In this document: positions 5,993 through 12,551 of the stretch, piece after piece | Position numbering within the stretch: the first letter of the stretch is position 1 | How the letters are laid out: the number at the start of each line of letters is the position of its first letter | DNA from: an uncultured Desulfarculaceae bacterium | GTDB lineage: Bacteria > Desulfobacterota > Desulfarculia > Desulfarculales > Desulfarculaceae | Assembly (NCBI GenBank): GCA_937908275.1 | Contig: CALERA010000296.1 | Coordinates: 1-12,551 of the forward strand | DNA length: 12,551 nucleotides | Direction: 5' to 3' | Made by a program: the position numbers and the translations under genes | The notes under the pieces: generated by a model | Told to the model about the DNA's origin: nothing | Seen by the model: only the letters and a program-made list of their open reading frames with translations | Database searches by the model: none

Positions 5993-7498
5993 CTACATCT
6001 CCTCCAACAGCGGCCGCCAGTCCAGATGCTCCGCCAACAGGTCAGCCAGCAGGTCGTATTGCCGCTCCTTGAAACCGGCATAGTCCGCCAACCCGGCCAC
6101 GGCCTCCCCGCCGGCGGCCCAGGCCAGCACCGCCGCGCGCAGGGCGTCGTTGTCCAGCAGGCCGTGCAGGTAGGTGCCCACCACCCGGCCGTCGGGGCTC
6201 ACCTGGCCCTCGGGCTGGGCCAGGGCCTCCTCCAGCCGCCGGGTGAGGCGGAAGGCCGGGCGGTCCTGACCCAGGGGGGTGCTCTGGCCCATGTGGATCT
6301 CGTAGCCCCGCACCGCGCCGTCCACCGCGAAGGGCAGGTCGCGCAAACACAAGGCCTCGGCCCGGGCGGTGGTCTTTTCGCCGGCCATCACCGTGGCGAT
6401 GGGCAGCAGCCCCAGGCCGGCCTGCTCGTCCGGCGGTCCCTCCACTCCCAGGGGGTCGGCGATGCGCTGGCCCAGGAGCTGATAGCCGCCGCAGAGGCCC
6501 AGCACCCGCCCGCCCAGGGCGTGGAAGCCCTGGATGGCCCCAAAAAGTCCGCTGGCCTTCAACCCGGCCAGGGCGGCCAGGGTGTTCTTGGTGCCGGGCA
6601 GGATCAAGAGATCCAGACCGGCCAGTTCCTCCGGCCGGGTGACCCAGCTCAGGCGCACCCCGGGTTCGGCGGCCAGGGCGTCGGCGTCGGTGAAGTTGCT
6701 GATGCGGCTGATGCGCACCACCCCCACCCGCAGCGGGCCGGAGCCGGATTGGCCCGCGCCCCGCTCCAGGGCCACCCCGTCCTCCTGGGGCAGCTCGATG
6801 CGGTGGCCGAACCAGGGGATCAGCCCCAAAACCGGCGCGCCGCCCTTCTGCGCGATGATGGCCATGCCGTCGCTGAACAGGGCCGGGTCGCCCCGGAACT
6901 TGTTGACCGCCACGCCCTTGACCAGCCGCCGCTCGGCCGGGGGCAGCAGCTTCAGGCTGCCGATGACCTGGGCGAAGACCCCGCCGGCGTCGATGTCCGC
7001 CGCCAGCAGCACGTTGGCCCCCGCTCGCCGGGCCATGGACATGTTCACCAGGTCGTGGCGCTTCAGGTTCAGCTCCGCGCAGGAGCCCGCGCCCTCCATC
7101 ACCACCAGCTGGTGCGCCCCGGCCAGGCGGCGGTAGGCCGCCATCACCTGCTTGACCAGCTTGGGCTTGAGCGCGTAGTAGTCGCGGCCCTTGTAGTTGC
7201 CCAAGACCCGGCCGTTCAGGATCACCTGGGAGCCCAGATCGCTGGTGGGCTTGAGCAGGATCGGGTTCATGTCCCGGTGCGGGGCGATGCCCGCCGCCTC
7301 GGCCTGGCTGATCTGGGCCCGGCCGATCTCGTCGCCCTCCGGGGTGATGCCCGAGTTCAAGGCCATGTTCTGGGCCTTGAAGGGGGCCACGTCGATCCCC
7401 TGCCGCCGGAACAGCCGGCACAGGCCCATCACCAGGACGCTCTTGCCCACGTGGCTGCCGGTGCCCACCACCATGATCGGCCGATATTTGCTCGGCAT
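5993..7498 (-). CDS. cbiP: Cobyric acid synthase (glutamine-hydrolysing) CbiP/CobQ
   Basis: The product is 501 aa, typical for the family. The enzyme amidates the b, d, e and g carboxylates of adenosylcobyrinic acid a,c-diamide, using glutamine and ATP, in the cytoplasm. ATG 7498 has AAGGAG 6 nt upstream, and the protein begins directly with the nucleotide-binding strand; longer in-frame extensions upstream run through hairpins and are not credible. N-terminal dethiobiotin-synthetase-like domain: GTGSHVGKS (12-20), KAQNMALNSG (41-50), EGAGSC (135-140) and AADIDAGGVFAQ (166-177). C-terminal class I glutaminase domain: C336 nucleophile in GLCGGYQ, and H445 in TYLHG with upstream YEIHMG (399-404). 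It is the last gene of the cobalamin cluster, separated from DUF2238 by a 131-bp hairpin-bearing gap, so it may be controlled separately. Confidence 0.96.
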   Translation of the reverse strand: MPSKYRPIMVVGTGSHVGKSVLVMGLCRLFRRQGIDVAPFKAQNMALNSGITPEGDEIGRAQISQAEAAGIAPHRDMNPILLKPTSDLGSQVILNGRVLGNYKGRDYYALKPKLVKQVMAAYRRLAGAHQLVVMEGAGSCAELNLKRHDLVNMSMARRAGANVLLAADIDAGGVFAQVIGSLKLLPPAERRLVKGVAVNKFRGDPALFSDGMAIIAQKGGAPVLGLIPWFGHRIELPQEDGVALERGAGQSGSGPLRVGVVRISRISNFTDADALAAEPGVRLSWVTRPEELAGLDLLILPGTKNTLAALAGLKASGLFGAIQGFHALGGRVLGLCGGYQLLGQRIADPLGVEGPPDEQAGLGLLPIATVMAGEKTTARAEALCLRDLPFAVDGAVRGYEIHMGQSTPLGQDRPAFRLTRRLEEALAQPEGQVSPDGRVVGTYLHGLLDNDALRAAVLAWAAGGEAVAGLADYAGFKERQYDLLADLLAEHLDWRPLLEEM

Positions 7499-7519
7499 GG
7501 GATGCTCCTTGGGGAGAGA

Positions 7520-7576
7520 GTGGGGGAACCCTTTTTGCTGCGCAAAAATGGTTCCCCCACGCCCCCTCCGAAAAAG
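7520..7576. repeat. Intergenic hairpin element, copy 2, in the cbiP leader
   Basis: GTGGGGGAACC (7520-7530) and TTTTTGC (7532-7538) pair with GCAAAAA (7542-7548) and GGTTCCCCCAC (7550-7560): 18 pairs around one mismatch, with a TGC loop. It is flanked by CCCCCTCCGAAAAAG (7562-7576), as in copy 1 at 3267-3281. On the - strand it lies in the leader just upstream of the cbiP ribosome binding site, 10 nt from AAGGAG. Relative to the neighbouring genes it is oriented opposite to copy 1. Confidence 0.75.
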
Positions 7577-7622
7577 GCTGCGCCAAATGCGTTGCACGCA
7601 TTTGGCCCGGGGGGTGGCGCAG
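7571..7622 (-). terminator. Strong intrinsic terminator-like hairpin after DUF2238
   Basis: On the - strand, CTGCGCCA (7622-7615) pairs with TGGCGCAG (7585-7578), followed at once by CCTTTTT (7577-7571). Inside, a perfect 11-bp stem GCCAAATGCGT/ACGCATTTGGC with a GCA loop (7606-7582) partly competes with the outer stem. The stem plus T-run fits rho-independent termination 8 nt after the DUF2238 stop codon, or attenuation before cbiP. Confidence 0.65.
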
Positions 7623-7629
7623 GGTCGGG

Positions 7630-8250
7630 CTAGCCGCGCTGCGCCAGGCGGGCCAGGGAGCGGTCGTGCAGGCCCCGGAACAGGGACAGCGCCAGCAGCG
7701 CCCCGCACAGGGCCATGAACATGTCCCACTGGGTGTCCCAGACGTCGCCCTGGGCGCCCAGGAAGGCCTCGGCCGCCTCGCCGGTGGCCAGGGCCACCCA
7801 CCACTCGATGAACTCGTAGACCGCGCTGATGGCCAGGGCGATGCACACCGCCAGGAAGGGCAGCCAGGCCGGGCGGCGCAAGACCCCCAGGCGCAGAAAC
7901 AGCTCCCGCGCCAGGAGCGCCGGGGTGAAGCCCTGCAGCAGGTGGCCCAGGCGGTCGTAGTAGTTGCGCTGCCAGCCCATGGCCGCCGAGATCCAGGCGA
8001 AGAGCGGGTTCTCGGCGTAGGTGTACTTGCCGCCGGCCATCAGCACCGCGCTGTGCAGCAGGATCACCACCAGCAGCAGGCCGGAGAGCGGGAAGCTGCG
8101 CCGGGTGGCGGCCACCACCGCCGCGCCGACCAGGGCCGGGGCCACCTCCAGGAACCAGGTGAAGTAGTCGTGGGGGCGGTGGGCCGACCAGGCCAGGACC
8201 GCCAGGAAAGCGGCCAGAAAAATCAAATCGCGGCGGTCGGCGCTCGCCAT
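7630..8250 (-). CDS. DUF2238 (YjdF-family) multi-pass inner membrane protein
   Basis: The product is 206 aa, about the length of E. coli YjdF. ATG 8250 lies 13 nt after the cobJ stop codon, with AAGGG upstream. Hydrophobic segments near residues 9-22, 31-49, 54-72, 103-120, 128-146 and 176-192 indicate about six TM helices. Family motifs are clear: GGKYTYAENPLF (73-84), RNYYDRLGHLLQGFTPA (95-111), YEFIEWW (145-151) and FLGAQGDVWDTQWDM (163-177). The buried charged and polar residues (E80, R95, D99, R100, H103, E146, E149, D169, D172, D176) suggest a transport or catalytic role, but the biochemical function is not known to me. Its placement inside a tightly packed cobalamin operon suggests a link to cobalamin or cobalt metabolism, which is inference only. 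Confidence 0.88.
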   Translation of the reverse strand: MASADRRDLIFLAAFLAVLAWSAHRPHDYFTWFLEVAPALVGAAVVAATRRSFPLSGLLLVVILLHSAVLMAGGKYTYAENPLFAWISAAMGWQRNYYDRLGHLLQGFTPALLARELFLRLGVLRRPAWLPFLAVCIALAISAVYEFIEWWVALATGEAAEAFLGAQGDVWDTQWDMFMALCGALLALSLFRGLHDRSLARLAQRG

Positions 8251-8263
8251 GGCGGACCCTTCC

Positions 8264-9058
8264 CTAATCCCGCCTGGCCTGGTCCCAGTCCTGGCCGTAT
8301 TTGCCCAGGTAGCCCCGGGGGGTGATCATGCGCCCGCCGTGGACAAAGCTCTGGGAGCTGCCCACGATGACCAGGGTGTGCATGTCCACCTCGGCCGCGT
8401 CCGCCTGGCCCAGGCTGGTGACCACCACCGTCTGCTCCGGCCGCATGGCCGCCTTGACCAGGCCCACCGGGGTGGCGGCCGGGCGCTGGCGGCCGATGAT
8501 CTCCAGGGCCTGGGCGAACTGCCAGTCGCGGCCCTTGCTCTTGGGGTTGTAGAGGGCGATCACGAAATCCGCCCCGGCCGCCGCCGCCAGCCGGCGCTGG
8601 ATCAGCTCCCAGGGGGTCAGGCGGTCGGAGAGGCTGATGCAGCAGAAGTCGTGGGACAGGGGCGCACCCAACAAAGCCGCCGCCGCCGCCACCGCCGGCA
8701 CTCCCGGAATCACCCGCAGGTCCAACTGGCCCGGACCGTCGCCAAAGCTCAGGTCGCGGTTGCGGGCCTCCTCGTAGACCACCGCCGCCATGGCGTAGAT
8801 GCCGGGGTCGCCGCTGCTGATCAGGGCCACCTGCTTGCCGGCCAGGGCCTGGTCCATGGCCTGGGCCGCCCGCTCCAGCTCCTTGGTCATGCCGCTGCCC
8901 AGGATCTCCTGGCCCGGGCTCAACACCGGCTCGGCCAGCTTGAGATAGGCCTTGTAGCCGGCCACCACCTGGGCCCCGGCGATGGCCTCCCGCGCCGCCG
9001 GGGTCAGGTACTCCACTCCGCCCGGCCCCAGGCCCACCACCCACAGGCAACCGCTCAT
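8264..9058 (-). CDS. cobJ: Cobalt-precorrin-3B C17-methyltransferase (CobJ/CbiH)
   Basis: The product is 264 aa. It uses S-adenosylmethionine to methylate C17 and contract the macrocycle to a corrin; in this CbiD/CbiG context it would act on cobalt-containing intermediates (CbiH role). The start is ATG 9058, whose ATGA overlaps the cbiG stop codon and which has GGAG 6 nt upstream; a TTG at 9073 would add five residues and is less likely. Tetrapyrrole methylase hallmarks are GLGPGG (9-14), SSGDPGIYAMA (81-91) and VIPGVPA (116-122). The subfamily signature SLSDRLTPW (142-150), with NPKSKGR (171-177) and SFVHGGRMITPRGY (237-250), identifies the C17 enzyme. It lacks the iron-sulfur C-terminal extension known in some homologues. 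Confidence 0.95.
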   Translation of the reverse strand: MSGCLWVVGLGPGGVEYLTPAAREAIAGAQVVAGYKAYLKLAEPVLSPGQEILGSGMTKELERAAQAMDQALAGKQVALISSGDPGIYAMAAVVYEEARNRDLSFGDGPGQLDLRVIPGVPAVAAAAALLGAPLSHDFCCISLSDRLTPWELIQRRLAAAAGADFVIALYNPKSKGRDWQFAQALEIIGRQRPAATPVGLVKAAMRPEQTVVVTSLGQADAAEVDMHTLVIVGSSQSFVHGGRMITPRGYLGKYGQDWDQARRD

Positions 9059-10095
9059 CGTCCTCTCCCCCAAGCCACCGCCAGGGTGACGTTGCAGGTC
9101 TTGCGTTTTTCCACCACCAACCTCCCGCCGGGTCCGGCGGCCAACAGGGCCGCGGCCTCGGCCACGCTCCGGGTGCCCAGGTGACGCCGGGGCTGGTCCG
9201 AGGGATTCGGCACCGCCACCGCGTCCAGGGTCTGGGCGTCGTAAAATCTGGTTTCCAGGCCCCGCGCCCGGGCCAGGGCCAGAAGCCCCGCCTCGTCGGA
9301 CTTGGCCGTGGCGCTGGCCAGGCCGGCCAGGGCCAGGGGGCAGAGGCCCGCCTCGGCCAGGACGCGGGCCAACAGTTCATCCATCTCCGTCGCCGCCGTC
9401 CCCCGGTTGCAGCCCAGGCCCAGCCAGAGGGCCGGCGGCCGCAGCAGGAGTTCGCCCGGCCGGGGGGGCCGCGCCCGCCAGTCCACCCCCACCGCGGGGC
9501 CGGCTTCCGGTCCGGCGGCCGGGAACCGCCCCGGCCAGTCCTTCGCCAGGCGGCTGGCCAGCCAATCCTCGGGGTCGTCGATGGCCACGCTCCGGCCATC
9601 CAGCAGGGCGGCGCTGACCCCGGCCAGGGCCTTGAGGTTCTCCACCCGCAGGCCCGCCGCCGCCGCCACCAGCTCCAGGCTGGGCAGGCCGGCGTTGTCG
9701 GTGGCGGTGGTGATCACCGCCTGGCCGCCCAGGGCCGTGGCCACCCGCCGGGCCAGGTCGTTGGCCCCGCCCAGGTGCCCGGCCAAGAGGCTCACCGCGA
9801 AGCGTCCCTCGGGATCGCAGACCACCACCGCCGGGTCGCTGGCCTTGTCCTGGAGCAGACCCGCCAGGGCCCGCACCACGATCCCGGCCGCCGCGAAGAG
9901 CACGTGGCCGTCAAAGCCCGCCCAGTTGGCGGCCAGGGCCGGGGCCAGGCGGACGAAGGCGGTCTCGCCCTCTCCCGACCGGGCCATGCGCTCCGGCAGG
10001 AACAGGCGCGCGCCATCCCCCAGGGCCGGGCGCAGCCGCCGGCCGCTCTCGGCCCCAGCAGCGGTCAGGGCGTAGATGGCGACGCTCTGGCTCAC
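9055..10095 (-). CDS. cbiG: Cobalt-precorrin-5A hydrolase CbiG
   Basis: The product is 346 aa. It opens the ring A lactone of cobalt-precorrin-5A, releasing the C2 unit as acetaldehyde, a step specific to the anaerobic pathway. The start is GTG 10095, overlapping the cobM stop as GTGA, with GGAG just upstream. N-terminal CbiG domain: VLFAAAGIVVRALAGLL (65-81) and LLAGHLGGANDLARRVA (103-119), then TTATDNAG (129-136). A middle linker (about 140-215) leads to a C-terminal CobE-like domain with LGLGCNRGTAATEMDELL (225-242) and SATAKSDEAGLLALA (261-275). Length and three-part layout match standalone CbiG; it is not fused to CbiH as in some genomes. The stop overlaps the cobJ start. Confidence 0.95.
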   Translation of the reverse strand: MSQSVAIYALTAAGAESGRRLRPALGDGARLFLPERMARSGEGETAFVRLAPALAANWAGFDGHVLFAAAGIVVRALAGLLQDKASDPAVVVCDPEGRFAVSLLAGHLGGANDLARRVATALGGQAVITTATDNAGLPSLELVAAAAGLRVENLKALAGVSAALLDGRSVAIDDPEDWLASRLAKDWPGRFPAAGPEAGPAVGVDWRARPPRPGELLLRPPALWLGLGCNRGTAATEMDELLARVLAEAGLCPLALAGLASATAKSDEAGLLALARARGLETRFYDAQTLDAVAVPNPSDQPRRHLGTRSVAEAAALLAAGPGGRLVVEKRKTCNVTLAVAWGRGR

Positions 10096-10886
10096 TCCGT
10101 CTCCGCCTTGCCGGCCCGGAAGCCGTGGGAAAAGCCGGCGTCGTAGAGCTTGCTGGCCGGGGCCTGCTGGCCCCGGGCCCGGGCCATCACCGCCGGCCCG
10201 GCCAGGATCAGCACCTGGCGGTTGAGCCCGTGGTCCTTCAGGGCCTGGGGCAGCGCCCGGGCGCTGGTCCAGACGAATCGCTGGTCCGGCCAGCTCACGC
10301 GGTAGGCCAGGGCCACCGGGGCCTCGGGGCCGAAGGCCGCCTGCAGGGCGCCGGAGACCGCCTCGGCCTGGGCCGCGGAGAGATAGATGGCCAGGGAGGA
10401 GCCGTGGGCGGCCAGGGCGGCCAGGCTCTCGGCCTCGGGCACCGGAGTGCGCCCGGCGGCCCGGGTCAGGATCAGGGTCTGGGTCAGCTCGGGCAGGGTG
10501 TATTCCAGGCCCAGATGGGCGGCGGCGGCAAAGGCGGCCGTGACCCCGGGGATCACCCGCCAGGCGATCCCGCCCCGCTCCAGCTCCGCGATCTGCTCGG
10601 CGATGGCCCCGTAGAGGCTGGGGTCGCCGGTGTGCAGGCGCACCACCCGCCAGCCGGCCTCCCAGCCCCGGGCCAGGTGGGCGATGATCCCCGCCAGGTC
10701 CAGGCCGGCCGAGTCCACCGTCTCGCACTCGGGCCGGCACCAGCTGAGCATCTCCCGGCTCACCAGGCTGCCGGCATAGACCACCAGGTCCGCCGTCTCC
10801 AGGGCCTTCCTGCCCGCCACCGTGATCAGGTCGGGATCGCCGGGGCCAGCCCCCACGAAGACCACCGGCTGTCGCTCGTCGCTCAT
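10092..10886 (-). CDS. cobM: Cobalt-precorrin-4 C11-methyltransferase (CobM/CbiF)
   Basis: The product is 264 aa. It is an SAM-dependent methylase adding the C11 methyl group; with CbiG as neighbour it is the CbiF of the anaerobic route. ATG 10886 is preceded by GAGGA about 6 nt upstream and overlaps the cbiET stop as ATGA. Motifs: VGAGPGDPDLITVAG (11-25), YAGSLV (37-42), RLHTGDPSLYGA (83-94), VIPGVTAAFAAAA (111-123) and the C-terminal SKLYDAGFSHGFR (245-257) typical of CobM/CbiF. All SAM-binding loops appear intact. Its own TGA overlaps the cbiG GTG, so translation of the two is probably coupled. Confidence 0.95.
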   Translation of the reverse strand: MSDERQPVVFVGAGPGDPDLITVAGRKALETADLVVYAGSLVSREMLSWCRPECETVDSAGLDLAGIIAHLARGWEAGWRVVRLHTGDPSLYGAIAEQIAELERGGIAWRVIPGVTAAFAAAAHLGLEYTLPELTQTLILTRAAGRTPVPEAESLAALAAHGSSLAIYLSAAQAEAVSGALQAAFGPEAPVALAYRVSWPDQRFVWTSARALPQALKDHGLNRQVLILAGPAVMARARGQQAPASKLYDAGFSHGFRAGKAETE

Positions 10887-12103
10887 GAATTTTCCTCGCG
10901 CCGGCCCCGCACCAGCCAGACCGGATTCAACGCCTTGAGATATTCGCCGCCGGTCAGGGCCGCGCCCCGGCCGACCTGGATCTGGGTCGTCTCCACCGCC
11001 GCGCCCAACCCGGCCAGGGTCTCCCGGGCGCGGGCCAGGGACTCCAGGCGCACCAGGCTCACCAGCAGCAACCCGCCGGGCCTGAGCCGCGCCCAGGCCG
11101 CCTTGACGATCGCGCCCAGCTCCTCCCCGCCCCCGCCGATGAAGACCCGGTCCGGGTCGGGCAGCGCGGCCAGACCCTCGGGCAGGCGGGCCTGGTGCAC
11201 CGCCAGCCAGCCCGCGCCAAAGGTCGCCCGGTTGGCCCGGATCAGCTCCACCCGCTGGGGGTCGTACTCCACCGCCGCCACCTGCCCGCCGGGGCAGAGC
11301 AGGCCGGCCTCCAGTCCCACGCTGCCGCTGCCCGCCCCCAGGTCCCAGACCGTCAGGCCCGGCCCCAACTCCAACAGGCCCAGGGCGGCGCAGCGGGCCT
11401 CGGCCTTGGTGATCAGCCCGGCCTGGTGGGCGTAAGCCTCCTCGGGCGCGCCTAGGCGCAGGGGCCGGGGCCGGGCCACTCGCTCCAGCACCACCACATT
11501 CAGGTCCGAAAAACTCTGGCCGACCGCCTCTTCCGGGGGGTGCCAGCTCACCCGCTCCTCGGCCGCGCCCAGGTCCTGGGCCACTCCCAGGCGCCACCAG
11601 GCCGCCTGGCCCCGCTCCATGAGCAGACCGGCCAGCCAGGCCGGGCCGTGCCTGGGATCGGTGTAGACCACCACCAGGTCGGCCTCGCCCAGGGCCTGCC
11701 ACAAGGGTCCCTGGTCCTCGCGCCCGTGCAGGCTCACCGCCCGGGCCGCCTGCCAGGCCAGGCCCAGGCGGGCGCAGGCCGCCTGCATCGCGGTGACGTT
11801 GGGCAGCACCGTGACCGCCTCGCGCCCCAGGCGGGCGCTGACCTTGGCCGCCACGCCATAGAAGCCGGGGTCGCCCGAGGCCAGCACCGCCACCCTCTGG
11901 CCCTGCCCCGCCGCGGCCGCCACCTGCTCCAGCCAGTCGGCCAGGTTGAACTTCAGGAGCAGCCTGGGGCCGGAATGCTCCGGGAACCAGGCCAGCAGGC
12001 GCTCGCCGCCGGCCAGGACCTGGGCCGCCTCCACCGCCGTCGCCGCGCGAGGGCTCAGGTCCGCCCGGCCCAGGCCCAGGCCCACCACCGTCACCCGGTT
12101 CAT
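10883..12103 (-). CDS. cbiET: Fused precorrin-6Y C5,15-methyltransferase CbiE-CbiT (CobL type)
   Basis: The product is 406 aa, with both halves complete. The CbiE half (about 1-210) is a tetrapyrrole methylase with VVGLGLGRADLSP (6-18), ASGDPGFYGVA (75-85) and PNVTAMQ (101-107), methylating C5. The CbiT half (about 220-406) is a Rossmann SAM methyltransferase with AGLITKAEARC (228-238), DLGAGSGSVGLEAG (254-267), the acidic strand VEYDP (278-282) and FIGGGG (321-326). It methylates C15 and decarboxylates the C12 side chain. The fusion equals CobL, but the operon is of the anaerobic type. ATG 12103 overlaps the cbiD stop as ATGA, with GGAGG 8 nt upstream; a longer in-frame extension into cbiD is not needed. 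Confidence 0.95.
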   Translation of the reverse strand: MNRVTVVGLGLGRADLSPRAATAVEAAQVLAGGERLLAWFPEHSGPRLLLKFNLADWLEQVAAAAGQGQRVAVLASGDPGFYGVAAKVSARLGREAVTVLPNVTAMQAACARLGLAWQAARAVSLHGREDQGPLWQALGEADLVVVYTDPRHGPAWLAGLLMERGQAAWWRLGVAQDLGAAEERVSWHPPEEAVGQSFSDLNVVVLERVARPRPLRLGAPEEAYAHQAGLITKAEARCAALGLLELGPGLTVWDLGAGSGSVGLEAGLLCPGGQVAAVEYDPQRVELIRANRATFGAGWLAVHQARLPEGLAALPDPDRVFIGGGGEELGAIVKAAWARLRPGGLLLVSLVRLESLARARETLAGLGAAVETTQIQVGRGAALTGGEYLKALNPVWLVRGRREENS

Positions 12104-12551
12104 GCCCGGCCCTCCCTTCCCGGCTGCTGGCCGCGATAGAGCACCCCGCCCTCGGAATCCAGCATCACCGCCCACAGCTCCGGCCCCGGCCCCACGATCT
12201 GGCGCGCGGCCGCGATCAGGCGCGGGACCACCACGGCGGTCAGGTCCAGACGGCCGGCCTCGGTCAATATCTCCAGCACGTGGCGGGCGGTGTTGGCCCC
12301 GGCCACTTCCACCACCAACCCGGCCGGCGCTGGGGCCTCCCGCAGCCAATCCGCCAGGGTGGCCAGGTCCATGGCCGCGCGGTGGGCGTGGGTGCAGGCG
12401 AGGCCCTGGGCCTGCTTCACCGCCTTGCCGAAGTAGCTGACCAGGCCGATGGTGGTCATGCCGGACTTGACCGCCGCGGTCAGGGCGAAGGCGAAATAGT
12501 CGGCGATCTGCACGAAGGCCTGGGGCGGCAGGTCCGGCCGCAGGGCCATGG
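12100..12551 (-). CDS. cbiD: Cobalt-precorrin-5B C1-methyltransferase CbiD, C-terminal fragment
   Basis: About 150 codons are visible up to TGA 12102-12100; the usual length is about 370 aa, so the N-terminal part lies beyond the window edge. The ATG at 12549 is treated as internal. The recognisable CbiD segment is QIADYFAFALTAAV, then IGLVSYFGKAVKQAQG and CTHAHRAAMD, matching the conserved GK..K.A.G...TH...AD block. CbiD transfers the C1 methyl group after CbiG has opened the lactone and is diagnostic of the anaerobic pathway. It is the first gene of the visible operon. Any riboswitch or promoter for the cluster should lie upstream of its missing 5' end. Confidence 0.92.
   Translation of the reverse strand, partial: MALRPDLPPQAFVQIADYFAFALTAAVKSGMTTIGLVSYFGKAVKQAQGLACTHAHRAAMDLATLADWLREAPAPAGLVVEVAGANTARHVLEILTEAGRLDLTAVVVPRLIAAARQIVGPGPELWAVMLDSEGGVLYRGQQPGREGRA

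Noticed and set aside
5738..7633. A 631-codon open frame on the + strand opposite cbiP
   Set aside because: It is antisense to a clear cobyric acid synthase, has low-complexity Gln/Gly/His composition and runs through REP-like elements; it is a GC-rich shadow.
9059..9073. TTG start of cobJ at 9073
   Set aside because: ATG 9058 forms the ATGA overlap seen throughout this operon and fits the ribosome binding site.

Overview
The window is very GC-rich with strong G/C third-position bias. It carries an anaerobic (cobalt-early) cobalamin operon, a zinc-type L-asparaginase, cofactor-dependent phosphoglycerate mutase and membrane diguanylate cyclases. Together this suggests a high-GC Desulfobacterota/deltaproteobacterial chromosome (for example a Desulfarculales-like sulfate reducer). 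That placement is an inference from gene content and style; no rRNA or other phylogenetic marker is present.

Left part, + strand (1-4842). The 3' end of one diguanylate cyclase gene (1-421) is followed by a complete 7-TM diguanylate cyclase (665-1867). Their catalytic domains are so similar that they look like a tandem duplication. A 367-aa asparaginase with a natural five-histidine run follows (2113-3216). Next is a probable two-gene unit: gpmA (3453-4172) and, 4 nt later, a HAD-type phosphatase (4177-4842). The gaps between these genes are 230-250 bp and unusually rich in perfect or near-perfect hairpins.

Middle (4843-5992). This is a 1.15-kb convergent gap between the + strand gpmA/HAD unit and the - strand cobalamin operon. 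I see no credible gene in it. It holds a composite tandem repeat (three 34-35 bp units, then two 72-bp units and a truncated third, all starting TATACGGGTCGGG or a close variant) and four copies of a REP-like palindromic element with ends of the type TGTCATTGCGAG / GCAATCTC.

Right part, - strand (5993-12551). In transcription order the operon reads cbiD (partial) - cbiET - cobM/cbiF - cbiG - cobJ/cbiH - DUF2238 membrane protein - cbiP/cobQ. The first five genes are chained by 4-base ATGA or GTGA stop/start overlaps. DUF2238 starts 13 nt after cobJ. The cbiP gene is set apart by a 131-bp gap holding a strong terminator-like hairpin and a second 19-bp-stem hairpin, so it may be attenuated or separately expressed. 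CbiD, CbiG and the CbiE-CbiT fusion define the oxygen-independent corrin ring route: CbiH does C17 methylation and ring contraction, CbiF C11 methylation, CbiG lactone opening, CbiD C1 methylation, CbiE/CbiT C5 and C15 methylation with decarboxylation, and CbiP amidates the side chains. No cobalamin riboswitch is visible here; if one exists it should lie upstream of cbiD, beyond base 12551.

No rRNA, tRNA, CRISPR array, transposase or integrase was recognised. The most unusual material is intergenic: the composite repeat array, the hairpin element shared between two distant gaps, and the recurrent three-base-loop hairpins.
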